DNA of 64,000 nucleotides from Streptomyces sp. NBC_00582 (GCF_036345155.1 NZ_CP107772.1:620001-684000); one strand, 5' to 3'; shown: positions 34,810 through 45,875, numbered from the stretch's first letter. Numbers and translations: made by a program. The notes: generated by a model from the sequence alone, not told the origin.

Positions 34810-36396
34810 ATGCTCGGTCTCGAACTCGTCGTCGTCCTGGGTGCGGCGGTGCTCGCGGGGAACTTCCTTGGACAGCGCTTCCGCGTCGCACCGCCTGTCG
34901 TGCTCCTCGTCCTGGGCGCCCTCATCGGCCTCGTCCCGGCCGTCCGTCAGCCCCAACTCCCCCCCGAAGTGGTGTTGTTGCTCTTCCTTCCCGTGCTGCT
35001 GTACTGGGAGAGCCTGACCACGTCGATGCGGGAGATCCGGACGAACCTGCGCGGCATCGCCCTGCTCAGCACCGTGCTGGTGATCCTCACCGCGGGGGCG
35101 GTGGCGGTCGCCGGGCACGCACTCGGGCTGCCGTGGGGACCGGCCTGGGCCCTTGGCGCGGCCGTGGCGCCCACGGACGCCACAGCGGTGAGCGCCCTGG
35201 CGGGTTCCCTGCCACGCCGCCAGATCACGGTCCTGCGCGCGGAGAGCCTCGTCAACGACGGCACCGCCCTGGTGATCTACGGTCTGGCGGTCGGTATCAC
35301 CGTGGGCGAGGAGCACCTCACCCTCCCCCACGTCGGGGCACTGTTCCTGCTGGCGTACGGCGGCGGGGCCGCGGTCGGCGTCGCGGTCGCCTGGGTCAAC
35401 ATGAACCTGCGTCGCCGGCTGGACGATCCTCTGCTCGGCAACCTCGTCATGATCCTCGCGCCGTTCACGGCGTATCTGCTGGCCGAGGTGATCCACGCCT
35501 CCGGCGTCCTCGCGGTCGTGGTGAGCGGCCTGATCATGGCCCAGGTGGCGCCCAGCCTCATCCGGGCCGAGCACCGCCGCCAGGCCCTGGCCTTCTGGCC
35601 GCTGGCCACGTTCATCATCAACGGCGCCCTGTTCGTCCTGGTGGGAGTGGAACTGCAGTACGCCCTGCGCCACTTGAGCCGGTCCGACCTCAGGCACGCC
35701 CTCATCGCGATCGCGGTGGTCAGCGCGGTCCTGGTCGCGGTCCGGTTCGTGTTCCTGTTCTCCTCCGCCTACCTGATCCGCGGGATCGACCGGCGTCCCG
35801 AGCAGCGTCTGCGGAGAATGAGCGACCGGGCCCGAGTGGTCAGTGGGTTCGCGGGCTTCCGGGGCGCGGTGTCGCTGGCGGTGGCACTGTCCGTGCCGGA
35901 GACCCTCGACTCGGGTGCGCCGTTCCCCGGCCGGGCGTTCATCGTCTTCGTCACCTCCGGTGTCATCGTGGTGACCCTCGTGGTGCAGGGGCTGCTGCTG
36001 CCGGGCGTGGTGCGCTGGGCCCGGCTGCCCCGCGACACCTCCGTCGACGAGGAGCAGATCCTCGCCGAGACCACAGCGACCGAGGAGGCCATCAAGGCGC
36101 TTCCCGGGCTCGCGACGCAACTGGGCACCACCCCCAAGGTCATGGAGTGGCTGCGGCAGGAGTACGAGGCCAACCTGGCGACCGTACGAGCGCGGGGCGC
36201 GGGCACGGACGACGATCCCGCCCTGCTCCACAACCGCCACTACACCGACCTCCGACTCGCCCTCATCGCCACCAAGCGCGCGACCGTCGTCCGCCTGAGG
36301 GACGAGGCGCAGATCGACGACACCGTGCTCCGCCGGCTCCAGGCGGCCCTGGATGCCGAAGAGGTCCGGCTGGCCGGAGGCGAGCAGGGGGAGTAG
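34810..36396 (+). CDS. NhaP-type Na+/H+ antiporter (CPA1 family)
   Basis: 528 residues with about 12 membrane helices in the first 410. Core motifs of CPA1 exchangers are present: APTDATAVSAL and the ion-site ESLVNDGTALVIYG, plus GFRGAVSLAVALSVP. The hydrophilic tail (about 415-528) is predicted helical and cytosolic. Exports Na+ or K+ for H+. No strong ribosome binding site is seen (GGAGTAAGTAAGTC before the ATG, carrying a TAAG tandem repeat). Confidence 0.9.
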   Translation: MLGLELVVVLGAAVLAGNFLGQRFRVAPPVVLLVLGALIGLVPAVRQPQLPPEVVLLLFLPVLLYWESLTTSMREIRTNLRGIALLSTVLVILTAGAVAVAGHALGLPWGPAWALGAAVAPTDATAVSALAGSLPRRQITVLRAESLVNDGTALVIYGLAVGITVGEEHLTLPHVGALFLLAYGGGAAVGVAVAWVNMNLRRRLDDPLLGNLVMILAPFTAYLLAEVIHASGVLAVVVSGLIMAQVAPSLIRAEHRRQALAFWPLATFIINGALFVLVGVELQYALRHLSRSDLRHALIAIAVVSAVLVAVRFVFLFSSAYLIRGIDRRPEQRLRRMSDRARVVSGFAGFRGAVSLAVALSVPETLDSGAPFPGRAFIVFVTSGVIVVTLVVQGLLLPGVVRWARLPRDTSVDEEQILAETTATEEAIKALPGLATQLGTTPKVMEWLRQEYEANLATVRARGAGTDDDPALLHNRHYTDLRLALIATKRATVVRLRDEAQIDDTVLRRLQAALDAEEVRLAGGEQGE

Positions 36397-36452
36397 AGCA
36401 AGCAACCACCTGGCCTCCACGTCCCAAGCCCACGAGAAGGAAGCCCGCCGCC

Positions 36453-38422
<1,970 letters not shown>

Positions 38423-38431
38423 GAGACTCAC

Positions 38432-38850
38432 TCACGGGCGAGGGAGCACCTTGCCGCGCGCATGGCCGGACTCGATCAGCTCGTGCGCCCTGGCAGCGTC
38501 GGCGAGCGGGAAGCCGCGGTCGCCACGCACAGGCAGCCGGCCGCCGGCGGCGAGGCGGGCGTAGTCGCAGAAGTCCCTGGGGGGCAGTCCGAGGGCTTCC
38601 TCGACACCGTGGACCAGATGGGCGTTCCGGCCGTCCAGGTTCTCGGCGTAGCCGTCCGCGAGGCCTCGGGGAGGCCGATCTCCCGCAGTGAGGCCCGGAA
38701 CTGATCCGGGGTGAGCGGGATGCAGGTGATCTCGCGTCCGGTGGCCTTCAACAGTTCCTCGGCCACGTCCGCGAAGGTGAGCAGGCGCGGTCCGGAGCGT
38801 TCGTAGGTCCTGCCGATGTGCCGGTCGTGTCAGTGCGGCGCCCACCACGT
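38432..38850 (-). pseudogene. Fused remnants: quinone-oxidoreductase C-terminus and NmrA-like protein
   Basis: On the minus strand two unrelated ends are joined. The 5' part (about 38540-38850) reads, in shifting frames, FADVAEELLKATGREITCIPLTPDQFRASLREIGLPE and ENLDGRNAHLVHGVEEALGLPPRDFCDYARLAA, the C-terminal half of an NmrA-like SDR. The 3' part (about 38432-38540) reads GRLPVRGDRGFPLADAARAHELIESGHARGKVLPRP, the end of a zinc-free quinone oxidoreductase. Neither has a start. Confidence 0.7.
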
Positions 38851-38940
38851 CGGCGCCGGTATCCGCGGCCTGCCCTCACCAGTTTCGGACCCGGCTTGGG
38901 CAGCAACGGCTCCATCAGCGCCCACAGTTCGTCCGAAACT
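38830..38940 (-). mobile_element. N-terminal fragment of an IS5-type transposase
   Basis: Minus-strand VSDELWALMEPLLPKPGPKL is the usual start of IS5-group transposases; the frame breaks within 20 residues and the rest is lost. The ends of this snippet, AGTTTCGGAC (38881-38890) and GTCCGAAACT (38931-38940), form a perfect 10-bp inverted repeat 40 bp apart. Confidence 0.6.
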
Positions 38941-39060
38941 GCAGCACCGTCATGGTGTGGAATCCGTTGGCGATCAGGCCACCGAAGCGGCCGGCTGCCG
39001 CCGCGTGCTCGTCCGTGTGCAGCGGCAGCGGAGCCATCCTGATGTTGTACGAAGCAACGT
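38939..39060 (-). pseudogene. Fragment of a MaoC-like hydratase
   Basis: About 40 residues, ASYNIRMAPLPLHTDEHAAA and AGRFGGLIANGFHTMTVLQ, match the hydratase-2 motif of MaoC proteins (D-x-x-x-x-H followed by FGGLIA-GFHT). It is cut at 38939 exactly where the transposase fragment starts. The stretch 39061-39245 holds nothing I can assign. Confidence 0.6.
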
Positions 39061-39244
39061 CAAGAGTGGTCCCGTCACGCGACACCGAGCCCGGGCGGCT
39101 CTGACCTGATCTTGATGAGACGCGCACGGGGCCGAGTTGACCGCGCTGCTCGCCGTCCTGCCCGATCGCGCCCTGGACGACACGAACGCGGTGCCAGGAC
39201 GGAAGGGACCTTTTCTGGAAGTGCCGGCACGGTGCCGCCGGGTC

Positions 39245-39447
39245 AGGCGGCGGCATCCTCGGCGCCCGGGAAGCGGTGGATGAGCACACCGTCGAGCGCC
39301 GGGCCCTCCAGGGTTTCGACAGCCCCACTATCCGACGACGGGTGTCACCTGGTGGCTGATCCGGGCCGCCCGGGTCGAGCCGGCGTAGAGAGCCGGCTCG
39401 GCCGGGTCCGTCACGCGTTCGCGCAGCATGACGGCGTAGGCGCTCAT
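39245..39447 (-). pseudogene. Broken DUF1330 family gene
   Basis: Begins with MSAYAVMLRERVTDPAEPALYAGSTRAARISHQVTPVV at an ATG that overlaps the stop of the DJ-1 gene by one base, then hits a stop; AVETLEGPALDGVLIHRFPGAEDAAA continues in another frame and is truncated before the WYxSPxY motif. It was evidently co-transcribed with the DJ-1 gene. Confidence 0.7.
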
Positions 39448-40133
39448 CAGCCGGCCTGGGTGACCAGCTTGATCAGGGCGTCGGCAGCGGGAGCCGAGGA
39501 GGCCGGGTTCTGCCCGGTGATCAGCAGACCGTCCGTGAGGACGTAGGGCTGCCAGTCGTCGGTCTTGGAGTAGACGCCGCCGAGCTTGGTGAGTTCGTCC
39601 TCGACCAGGAAGGGGACCACGTCGGTGAGCTGGACGGCCTCCTCCTCGGAGTTGGCGAATCCGGTGACCTTCCTGCTCGCGACCAGCGGGGTGCCGTCCT
39701 CGTTCACGGTGTGCCGCAGCACACCGGGGGCGTGGCACACCAGCCCCACGGGCTTGCCGGAGCGGAGGGTCGTTTCGATCAGCCGGGCGGAGACGGTGTC
39801 CTCGGCCAGGTCCCACAGCGGTCCGTGTCCGCCGGGGTAGAAGACCGCGTCGAAGTCGCCGGCCGGGACGGAGTCGAGGCGCACGGTGTTCGCCAGTGCC
39901 TTGGTCGCCTCCGCGTCGGCCTCGAAGCGCCGGGTGTCGTCGGTCTGGAAGCCGGGTTCGTTGCTCTTGGGGTCCAGCGGCGGCTGACCACCCTTCGGCG
40001 AGGCGAGCGTGATCTCCCATCCGGCCTCCTTGAAGCGGTAGTAGGGCGCCGCCAGCTCCTCCAGCCAGAACCCGGTCTTCACGCCGGTGTCCCCCAGCTC
40101 GTCGTGCGAGGTGAGAACGATCAGAACCTTCAT
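39447..40133 (-). CDS. DJ-1/PfpI family protein, TetR-controlled
   Basis: 228 residues, Hsp31/glyoxalase III-like: FWLEELAAPYYRF (Glu), DAVFYPGGHGP and nucleophile C133 in GLVCHAPGVL. The ATG at 40133 has AAGGAG six bases upstream. A perfect palindrome identical in core to the one in front of the TetR gene lies 12 bp upstream of the start, so that TetR protein should repress it. Homologue of the gene at 27585-28283, which has different control. Confidence 0.88.
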   Translation of the reverse strand: MKVLIVLTSHDELGDTGVKTGFWLEELAAPYYRFKEAGWEITLASPKGGQPPLDPKSNEPGFQTDDTRRFEADAEATKALANTVRLDSVPAGDFDAVFYPGGHGPLWDLAEDTVSARLIETTLRSGKPVGLVCHAPGVLRHTVNEDGTPLVASRKVTGFANSEEEAVQLTDVVPFLVEDELTKLGGVYSKTDDWQPYVLTDGLLITGQNPASSAPAADALIKLVTQAG

Positions 40134-40144
40134 GACTCTCCTTG

Positions 40145-40160
40145 AGTAGACCAGTCTACT
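40145..40160. promoter_or_regulatory. LmrA/YxaF-like TetR operator before the DJ-1 gene
   Basis: AGTAGACCAGTCTACT: arms AGTAGAC and GTCTACT around CA. The core TAGACCAGTC resembles the box described for LmrA/YxaF regulators of Bacillus. A second copy lies before the TetR gene. Confidence 0.75.
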
Positions 40161-40222
40161 TGCGATGGGTGAAGAGGGGCCGGGCCCCATGAGCGGATCG
40201 GCCATGGGGGTGCGCGGGCCGA

Positions 40223-40816
40223 CTAAAGATGCAGAAGCCTGCGGGTTGCCTCTGTGACGGTGTCGAGCGGGGCCAGGCTGCGATGGATCTTGGCCATGAC
40301 GCTGGCGCCGAGCCACATGTCATACAGGACCTGTGCGACGTCGCGGGCCTCACCGTCGACCGAGAGGGAGCCGTCCTCCAGGCCGTCGGCGATCGTCCGC
40401 TCGATACGGTCGACGACGGCGCTCGTTCCTTCCTTCAGAGCCAGGCGCATCGACTCGGACAGGTCCGCGACCTCGGCGCCGAGCTTCACGGCCAGGCACT
40501 TGCCCTGGCACTCCTCCAGGCTCTGCGTCTGCCGCCACTGCTGCCAGTAGGCCATCAGCCGCTCGGCCGCCGACTGGCTGGGGCCGGCCAGAACGCGGTC
40601 CATGTCCGCGAGGTAGTCCGCGAAGTAGCTCTTCAGGATCGCTTCACCGAAGGCGTCCTTCGAGGCGAAGTAGTGGTAGAAGGAGCCCTTCGGCACGCCG
40701 GCCTCCGCGAGCACCTCATTGATACCGACAGCCGAGTAACCCTTGCGCGCCATGATCTGCTGGGCGGTGTCGAGGATGACCCGACGAGTGTCCGTGGTGC
40801 GCGTGGCGACTGGCAT
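40223..40816 (-). CDS. TetR family repressor, LmrA/YxaF-like
   Basis: 197 residues. HTH: RRVILDTAQQIMARKGYSAVGINEVLAEAGVPKGSFYHYFASKDAFGEAIL, the N-terminal pattern of LmrA/YxaF. The C-terminal ligand domain has the conserved CQGKCLAVKLGAEVADLSESMRLAL. Expected to repress itself and the DJ-1/DUF1330 pair through the two TAGACCAGTC sites. ATG at 40816. Confidence 0.9.
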   Translation of the reverse strand: MPVATRTTDTRRVILDTAQQIMARKGYSAVGINEVLAEAGVPKGSFYHYFASKDAFGEAILKSYFADYLADMDRVLAGPSQSAAERLMAYWQQWRQTQSLEECQGKCLAVKLGAEVADLSESMRLALKEGTSAVVDRIERTIADGLEDGSLSVDGEARDVAQVLYDMWLGASVMAKIHRSLAPLDTVTEATRRLLHL

Positions 40817-40835
40817 GCTGAAAACCTAGCATCCG

Positions 40836-40853
40836 AGTAGACCAGTCGTCTAG
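40836..40853. promoter_or_regulatory. LmrA/YxaF-like TetR operator before tetR
   Basis: AGTAGACCAGTCGTCTAG, 19 bp upstream of the regulator's ATG: same AGTAGACCAGTC as the site at 40145, with two extra bases between the halves. Confidence 0.7.
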
Positions 40854-40899
40854 CGGCGATGCTCACGCTCGGGATCCGTGGCGGGGACGGCCTCCCAGG

Positions 40900-41213
40900 C
40901 GGCCTCCACGGCGTCGGCCAAGGCGGTGTACACGTCGTTGATGAGCTGCCCCGCGAATACACCGCAGCCGTACACGGCCACCGCGACGCCCTGAACGTCC
41001 TGCGCGCCTCGAACCGGCTGTGGACCTGCTTCAGCCCGGCAGAGGAGATCGCCCCCGGCGAGCGCACACCGGTCGCTTCAGGATCGGCGGCGACCAGCCG
41101 GTCCTGGACGCGGACGGCCCCAGCCGCATCTCCGTGGAGGACTCGGCCATCGCCTTGCTCGACGAGGCGGAACTGCCTCGCTTCGTCGAGCGCCGGTTCA
41201 CCATCGTCGTCGC
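40900..41213 (+). pseudogene. C-terminal remnant of an NAD(P)-binding (YwnB-like) protein
   Basis: Plus-strand pieces DELPREYTAAVHGHRDALNVLRAS, WTCFSPAEEIAPGERT and GRFRIGGDQPVLDADGPSRISVEDSAIALLDEAELPRFVERRFTI match the end of atypical SDR proteins of the YwnB type, in more than one frame. The Rossmann start is missing. Confidence 0.7.
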
Positions 41214-41532
41214 CGGTGGGGACCGAACCGTGTGGATGTGGGACGCATGGCGCCTCGCCGTCAAATGGTGCAGCCGATCAGGAAAACGGAACGTGCAGGT
41301 CGCGCTCGTGATGGCCGTCGTCGGCGACCTCGCCCGATGGCGCGATGAGCCTCACCATCAACTTCGACATCCTGCACAGCGGGGCGCAGACCAGCACACT
41401 CGTCGCCGACGACGAGTTCACCGAGGAGCGCACCCGCAGTGGCACGGCCACCTGCCGCACCGGAGCCCGGCCAGGATCGGGGCCGAGCACGGGCGACGTA
41501 CGCTGAGCCCGTCCGCGCTATCTGGGAGAAGC
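41214..41532. other. Non-coding or unassigned stretch before the VOC gene
   Basis: About 320 bp. One plus-strand frame (41347-41505) encodes MSLTINFDILHSGAQTSTLV and onwards, which looks protein-like, but I cannot name a family and it has no clear ribosome binding site. Probably more decayed sequence. Confidence 0.3.
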
Positions 41533-41928
41533 ATGACAAGCAGGTTCACCGAACTGACCGTTGACTGCCATGATCCGGAGAGGCTCGCGGCCTTCTGGTG
41601 CGAGGTCCTGGACTTCAAGGTGATCGACCGGAGCGAGGGCAAGGTCGAGATCGGCTCTTGGGTGCCAACCGTCGAGGATGTCCGGGCCCGCCAGATGCCG
41701 CCCACCCTGGTGTTCATCCGTGTGCCCGAGGGCAAGACCGTCAAGAACCGGCTTCACCTCGACGTCAGCCCGATCGACGGCAGCACCGAGGACGAGGTGA
41801 CCAGACTGCTCGGTCTCGGCGCCGTCAAGGTGGACGTGGGCCAGGGCCCGGACCGGAACTGGGTGGTCATGGCTGACCCGGAAGGCAACGAGTTCGACGT
41901 CCTGCGCACCCTGGCACCGCAGGACTAG
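41533..41928 (+). CDS. VOC superfamily (glyoxalase-like) protein
   Basis: 131 residues. Opening FTELTVDCHDPERLAAFWCEVLDFKVIDRS and closing LGAVKVDVGQGPDRNWVVMADPEGNEFDVLR are the typical vicinal-oxygen-chelate repeats; the metal ligands would be Asp/His and the terminal Glu, with one site changed, so activity is uncertain. GGGAGAAGC precedes the ATG. Stands alone between remnants. Confidence 0.88.
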   Translation: MTSRFTELTVDCHDPERLAAFWCEVLDFKVIDRSEGKVEIGSWVPTVEDVRARQMPPTLVFIRVPEGKTVKNRLHLDVSPIDGSTEDEVTRLLGLGAVKVDVGQGPDRNWVVMADPEGNEFDVLRTLAPQD

Positions 41929-41932
41929 GGGA

Positions 41933-42010
41933 CAGGGTGATCGCGGCACGGTAGCGGCCGAGTTGGCCGTCGTAGCGGGTGGCGATGCCGCGCCACTGTT
42001 TTGTACGGCG
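41933..42010 (-). mobile_element. C-terminal fragment of an IS5-type transposase
   Basis: Minus-strand RRTKQWRGIATRYDGQLGRY and RAAITL match the end of IS5-type transposases (KQWRGLATRYDK). Only about 25 residues survive; upstream the sequence belongs to another decayed gene. Confidence 0.6.
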
Positions 42011-42029
42011 GCAGGCGTCGTCCGCGGCG

Positions 42030-42464
42030 GTCTCTGCGGCGTGGAGAGCACGAGGGTGCCGACGCAGAGCCGCCTCGTACACGGCCGCCAGTGCGTCGCT
42101 GCTCCCGGCCAAGTGCCGCAGAGCGGCAGCCCGGCGCTCGTCGCGAACCTGTTCGGCGAACTTCTGCGCCACGTATGCCGCCCAAGCCTCATCGCCGCCG
42201 GAGGTGGCTCTCGTTCTGGCGGTTCTCGCACCCCGTCCCGGTGCCCGGCCGGATCCCGCCGTCGCAGCGCCGGTACGAGCAGGACGGCCGTTGGACCAGG
42301 ACCCGCCGGATCAGCCGCCCGTACGGGCCCCTGACCCGGGCGTCGCCGCCGGTTTCCTCCAGACGGTCAGTGAGCCGGTCGGCCGGCAGCCGTGGCGCAC
42401 CGCCCGGCAGCGCCAGCAGACCTGCCAGGCGGGCGAGCTCCGTCGCGACGCGCGAGTAAACCAC
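42030..42464 (-). pseudogene. Decayed conserved actinobacterial protein
   Basis: Minus-strand frame starting MVYSRVATELARLAGLLALP with DRLTDRLEETGGDARVRGPYGRLIRR and a cysteine-poor zinc-ribbon-like end (YRRCDGGIRPGTGTGCENRQ), continuing in another frame as AQKFAEQVRDERRAAALRHL. The layout resembles small proteins from actinobacterial integrative elements, but I cannot name it. It joins the transposase fragment on its left. Confidence 0.4.
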
Positions 42465-42581
42465 CTCGGCCTCAGCAACGGATACCTCGCCGAAACCGGC
42501 CTCAGCGGCAGTCGGTCAATGGCCGCTGGCGCCAACGAAGATGCAGGTCGGGCGCGGGCTGCCGGTGTCCGCGGTGCAGGA

Positions 42582-42620
42582 GTCGCCGGCCCCGCCGGTG
42601 TAGTCGGCGGGGCCGGCGAC
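42582..42620. terminator. Strong 16-bp hairpin downstream of the glycoside hydrolase
   Basis: Arms GTCGCCGGCCCCGCCG (42582-42597) and its exact complement (42605-42620) around a 7-base loop. It starts 64 bp after the stop of the leftward glycoside hydrolase gene and is its probable terminator. Confidence 0.8.
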
Positions 42621-42683
42621 TGGTACGCACGTGGAGAGGGCCACGACGAGGTGTCGCGGCCCTCTTACGGGTTCCGCTGTTGG

Positions 42684-45600
42684 TCACTCCTTGCCGAGCA
42701 GGCGCCAGATCTGGTTCTTCTTGGTGGTCAGGGTGCTGCCGGTGTCGCAGGTCCACTGGTGGACGAGGGCGCCGGCTGCGGTGGAGATGGTGCTGACGTC
42801 GACGCACTTGCCGCTGTGCACGGCGACGAGTTGGTAGTCGTGGCTGTTGCCGAGCGCGGTCACCGGCCTGAGGGTGAAGCGCTGGTTGGTGCCGTTGAGG
42901 CAGGTCCACTGCTGGACGGCGGCCCCGTCGGCCGTCGACAAGGCCGAGACGTCCAGGCACTTGCCGCTGAGGTGGTTGACGACGGTGTAGGTGTCGGTCG
43001 TGCCGGCGACGGGGTGGAAGTCGAAGACCTGCTCCTGGCCGCTTCCACAGGTGTTCTGCTGGTACTGGGTGCCGTTGGCGGTGGACTGGCCGGGGTCTTC
43101 GAGGCAGAGCCCGCTGTGCTGGGCGACGGCCGTGGAGGAGAATCCGGTCGAGGCGCCGATGTGCAGGCCCGCGGGCGCGAAGGACACCTGGTCCAGGTGG
43201 GGCGCGGAGCTGGAGCGCATGGGCTGTCCGATGTCGCTGCCGCCGCCGGAGTAGACCACGCCGATGGTGGTGCCGTCCCAGTTGTAGAGCTGCGAGGCGG
43301 TGAACTTGACCGTGTTGGCGCCCTTGGTGAGGGTGACGGGCACGGTGTAGTCGTTGAACTGGTTCCAGTGCAGGGTGCTGGCGAAGTTGACGCGGGTGGG
43401 GTCGCCGCCGTTGACGCTGACGTCGGCGTGCTCGGCGTACAGGTCGGGGTTGTAGTGGTTGGAGGGCAGTTCCTCGTTGTCGGCGTAGTGCATGGTCATG
43501 GCGTAGGTGCCGGCCGAGGGTGCGTTGACGTTGAGGGTGAGGGAGTTGGCGGTTCCGTTGCCGATGCCGGTGACGACACCGCCGTTGGCCTGGTTGTAGG
43601 TGGTGTCGACGGCCGCGGTTCCGGTGAGGGTGCCGTCCTCGGCCTGATAGGTGACGACGTTGCCGGTGGTGACGGCGTCGGTGGCGCTGAACGGGGTGAC
43701 GGCCAGGTCGTCCAGGGCGAGGGTGCCGCCGCTCCCGGTCACCTTGACCTTGTTGATGCCGCCGTTGAGGTACACCCGGTTGGTGGAGGTGGACCAGGCG
43801 CCGGTCGTCGCGCCGGAGAGGCTCTGGTCGTTGACGGTCCTGCCGTTGACAGTGAGGTCGGCCTGGCCGGTGTTGCGGAAACGGGCGGTCAGGTCGGCGT
43901 ATCCGTCCCGCGCGGAGTAGACCCAGAACGTGGCCGACTTGCCGGAGGTGAGGTTCACCGCGCCCGCGCCGGACTGGCCCTGCGAGGTGTAGGTGGTGCT
44001 GCCGCTGTCGGAGAGGGCGGCCTGCTCGGCCTCGTAGAGCGTGGTGCCCTGGACGGAGGCGTCCTTGTACTGGAGGTCGATTCTGTCGATGATCGCGTCG
44101 CCGGCGGTCTTGGCGCCGTTGTCACCGGTGGTGGCCAGCGTGATGGTGTGGCTGCCCGAGGTCAGGTGCACGGTGGCGTCAGCGTGGCCCCACACGACCC
44201 ACTGGAAGCCGACGGGGATGTCGATCCTGCTCGAGGCGCCGCCGTCGACCCGCGCGTACACGTTCGTCGGGCCCTTGACGTCGGCGTCCTTGGCGTAGCT
44301 GTTGCCGAACACCGACAGGTTGTAGTCGCCGGTGGTGGGGACGGAGACGGGGAAGGAGATCACCGTGGTCGAGCCGGTGCGCAGGCCCCCGACGTCCTTG
44401 GTGCCCGAGGTGGCGAACTTGCTGACGTTGCCGGTCGTGCCCTCGGTGTTGATGTTGTAGCCGCTGCCGCTGAGCGTGGCGTTCTCGGCCTCGTACGTGG
44501 CCCGCCACGTGTTGTCGGAGGCGGTGGTGCTGCCGGTACCGCCCGGGGAGACGATCACCTCGTACGCGGACATCGCGTCGAGGGTGATGGGGACGGTGAT
44601 GGAGCCGTCGGAGCCTACGGCGACGTCGGCGTCGGAGAGCCGGGTCGGGGTGGCCGCCGCACCGATGTAGCCGCTGTAACGGTCCTGGAAGACGCTGACG
44701 TGCACGGTGCTGCCGAAGACCGCCGGGTCGATGTTCTTGATGACCGTGCTCGAGGCACCGCTGGTGCCGCCCCCGGCGAGGATGACGCGGGCCTGCTTCT
44801 TGGCCGTGTCCAGATTCGCCAGACCCTGCAGGGTGTAGGCGGCGTTGGCCCCGGTGCTGGTGACCTTGACGGTGTTGCCGCTCATGGAGCTGTACCAGTT
44901 GTACAGCCACCACTGGGCGTTGGGGGTGTTCTGGGCCGCGGCGGAGTCGCCGAGGTTGCCGTTGATGTTCCAGTACGGCAGGTTGCCGTCGACCTTCTCG
45001 TCCTCGATGGCCGCGATCCACTGGACCATCTGGCCGGGGTCGGTCAGGTGGTAGCGGTGCGCGTACTCATTGAGGTTGACGGGGAGCGGGGAGGTGATCC
45101 CCGCTGCGGTCTCCACCGCGCGGTAGGCGTCGACGGTGCTGCGGACGCCCGCCGGGCTGCCCAGGGTGTGCCAGGTCACGACGTCGGGCAGGCAGTTGTT
45201 GGTCTTGCAGTAGGAGAGGAAGCCGCTGTACGCGGAGTCGGAGTAACTGGAGAGGTTGGGCCCCGCCAGGCGTGCCGCGGGCCAGATGCCCTTGATGAAG
45301 TTGTAGGTCTGGAGCCACTCGGCGTTGAAGTTGGCCAGCGCGGTCGAGTTGGTGCGCATGCCGCTGAACCAGTTCAGGTCGGGCTCGTTGTAGGGGATGA
45401 AGACGATGTGGCTCGCGTAGGGGCTGGCCATGGCCTGCTCTACCTGCGTCTTCATGGTCGCCTGGTAGGCCGAGTAGCTCGTGCGTTCGTAGTTGGCGCG
45501 GTACACGTCCGTCAGATAGATGAACTCGTCCCCGCCGCCGCTGTCGACGAAGGGCCTGGCGATCTCCAAGGCGTCCGAGCCCGGGTGCTGCTGTCCGTCC

Positions 45601-45875
45601 TGAGTCTTCGTGTTGGTGGTCTCGAGCCCCATCCCCTCGATGAGGTTGTTCGTCGGCACGTCCTGGCCGTACAGGCCGTACAGCGCCCCGGAGGCGCCCC
45701 CGCGGAAGGCTCCGGTGGTGGTGCCCAGGTCGACGGTGAGGGTGGGGGTGGCGGCGGAGGCCGGCGTTGCCGTCACGGTGGTGACGCCGACCACGACGGT
45801 CAGCGGGAGCAGCGCCCGTGCGACGCCGCGAAGAAGACGTCTTGAGGTCGAGCGTCTTTGCCCGATTCTTGGCAT
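42684..45875 (-). CDS. Secreted clan-A glycoside hydrolase with CBM35-like and ricin-type modules
   Basis: 1063 residues with a signal peptide (about 1-41, ending ATPASA). The TIM-barrel catalytic domain (about 45-390) has acid/base E164 in FIPYNEPDLNW and probable nucleophile E270 in PVNLNEYAHRY. Then a beta domain, two or three CBM6/35-like modules (YEAENATLSGSGYN, YEAEQAALSDSGST, YQAEDGTLTGTAAV) and a C-terminal ricin-B trefoil with QQNTC, QQWTC and HQWTC repeats. I recognise the clan but not the exact family; beta-glycan or pectin-side-chain cleavage is plausible. Downstream of an ABC importer on the same strand, so probably part of one polysaccharide-use locus under LacI control. Confidence 0.88.
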   Translation of the reverse strand: MPRIGQRRSTSRRLLRGVARALLPLTVVVGVTTVTATPASAATPTLTVDLGTTTGAFRGGASGALYGLYGQDVPTNNLIEGMGLETTNTKTQDGQQHPGSDALEIARPFVDSGGGDEFIYLTDVYRANYERTSYSAYQATMKTQVEQAMASPYASHIVFIPYNEPDLNWFSGMRTNSTALANFNAEWLQTYNFIKGIWPAARLAGPNLSSYSDSAYSGFLSYCKTNNCLPDVVTWHTLGSPAGVRSTVDAYRAVETAAGITSPLPVNLNEYAHRYHLTDPGQMVQWIAAIEDEKVDGNLPYWNINGNLGDSAAAQNTPNAQWWLYNWYSSMSGNTVKVTSTGANAAYTLQGLANLDTAKKQARVILAGGGTSGASSTVIKNIDPAVFGSTVHVSVFQDRYSGYIGAAATPTRLSDADVAVGSDGSITVPITLDAMSAYEVIVSPGGTGSTTASDNTWRATYEAENATLSGSGYNINTEGTTGNVSKFATSGTKDVGGLRTGSTTVISFPVSVPTTGDYNLSVFGNSYAKDADVKGPTNVYARVDGGASSRIDIPVGFQWVVWGHADATVHLTSGSHTITLATTGDNGAKTAGDAIIDRIDLQYKDASVQGTTLYEAEQAALSDSGSTTYTSQGQSGAGAVNLTSGKSATFWVYSARDGYADLTARFRNTGQADLTVNGRTVNDQSLSGATTGAWSTSTNRVYLNGGINKVKVTGSGGTLALDDLAVTPFSATDAVTTGNVVTYQAEDGTLTGTAAVDTTYNQANGGVVTGIGNGTANSLTLNVNAPSAGTYAMTMHYADNEELPSNHYNPDLYAEHADVSVNGGDPTRVNFASTLHWNQFNDYTVPVTLTKGANTVKFTASQLYNWDGTTIGVVYSGGGSDIGQPMRSSSAPHLDQVSFAPAGLHIGASTGFSSTAVAQHSGLCLEDPGQSTANGTQYQQNTCGSGQEQVFDFHPVAGTTDTYTVVNHLSGKCLDVSALSTADGAAVQQWTCLNGTNQRFTLRPVTALGNSHDYQLVAVHSGKCVDVSTISTAAGALVHQWTCDTGSTLTTKKNQIWRLLGKE

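Noticed and set aside
38881..42010. IS5 N- and C-terminal fragments as one element interrupted by insertion
   Set aside because: For a minus-strand gene the N-terminal part should have the higher coordinates; the order is reversed and only scraps remain.
41979..45845. 1288-codon plus-strand frame opposite the glycoside hydrolase
   Set aside because: Val/Gly-rich repetitive translation is a shadow of the minus-strand carbohydrate-binding modules.
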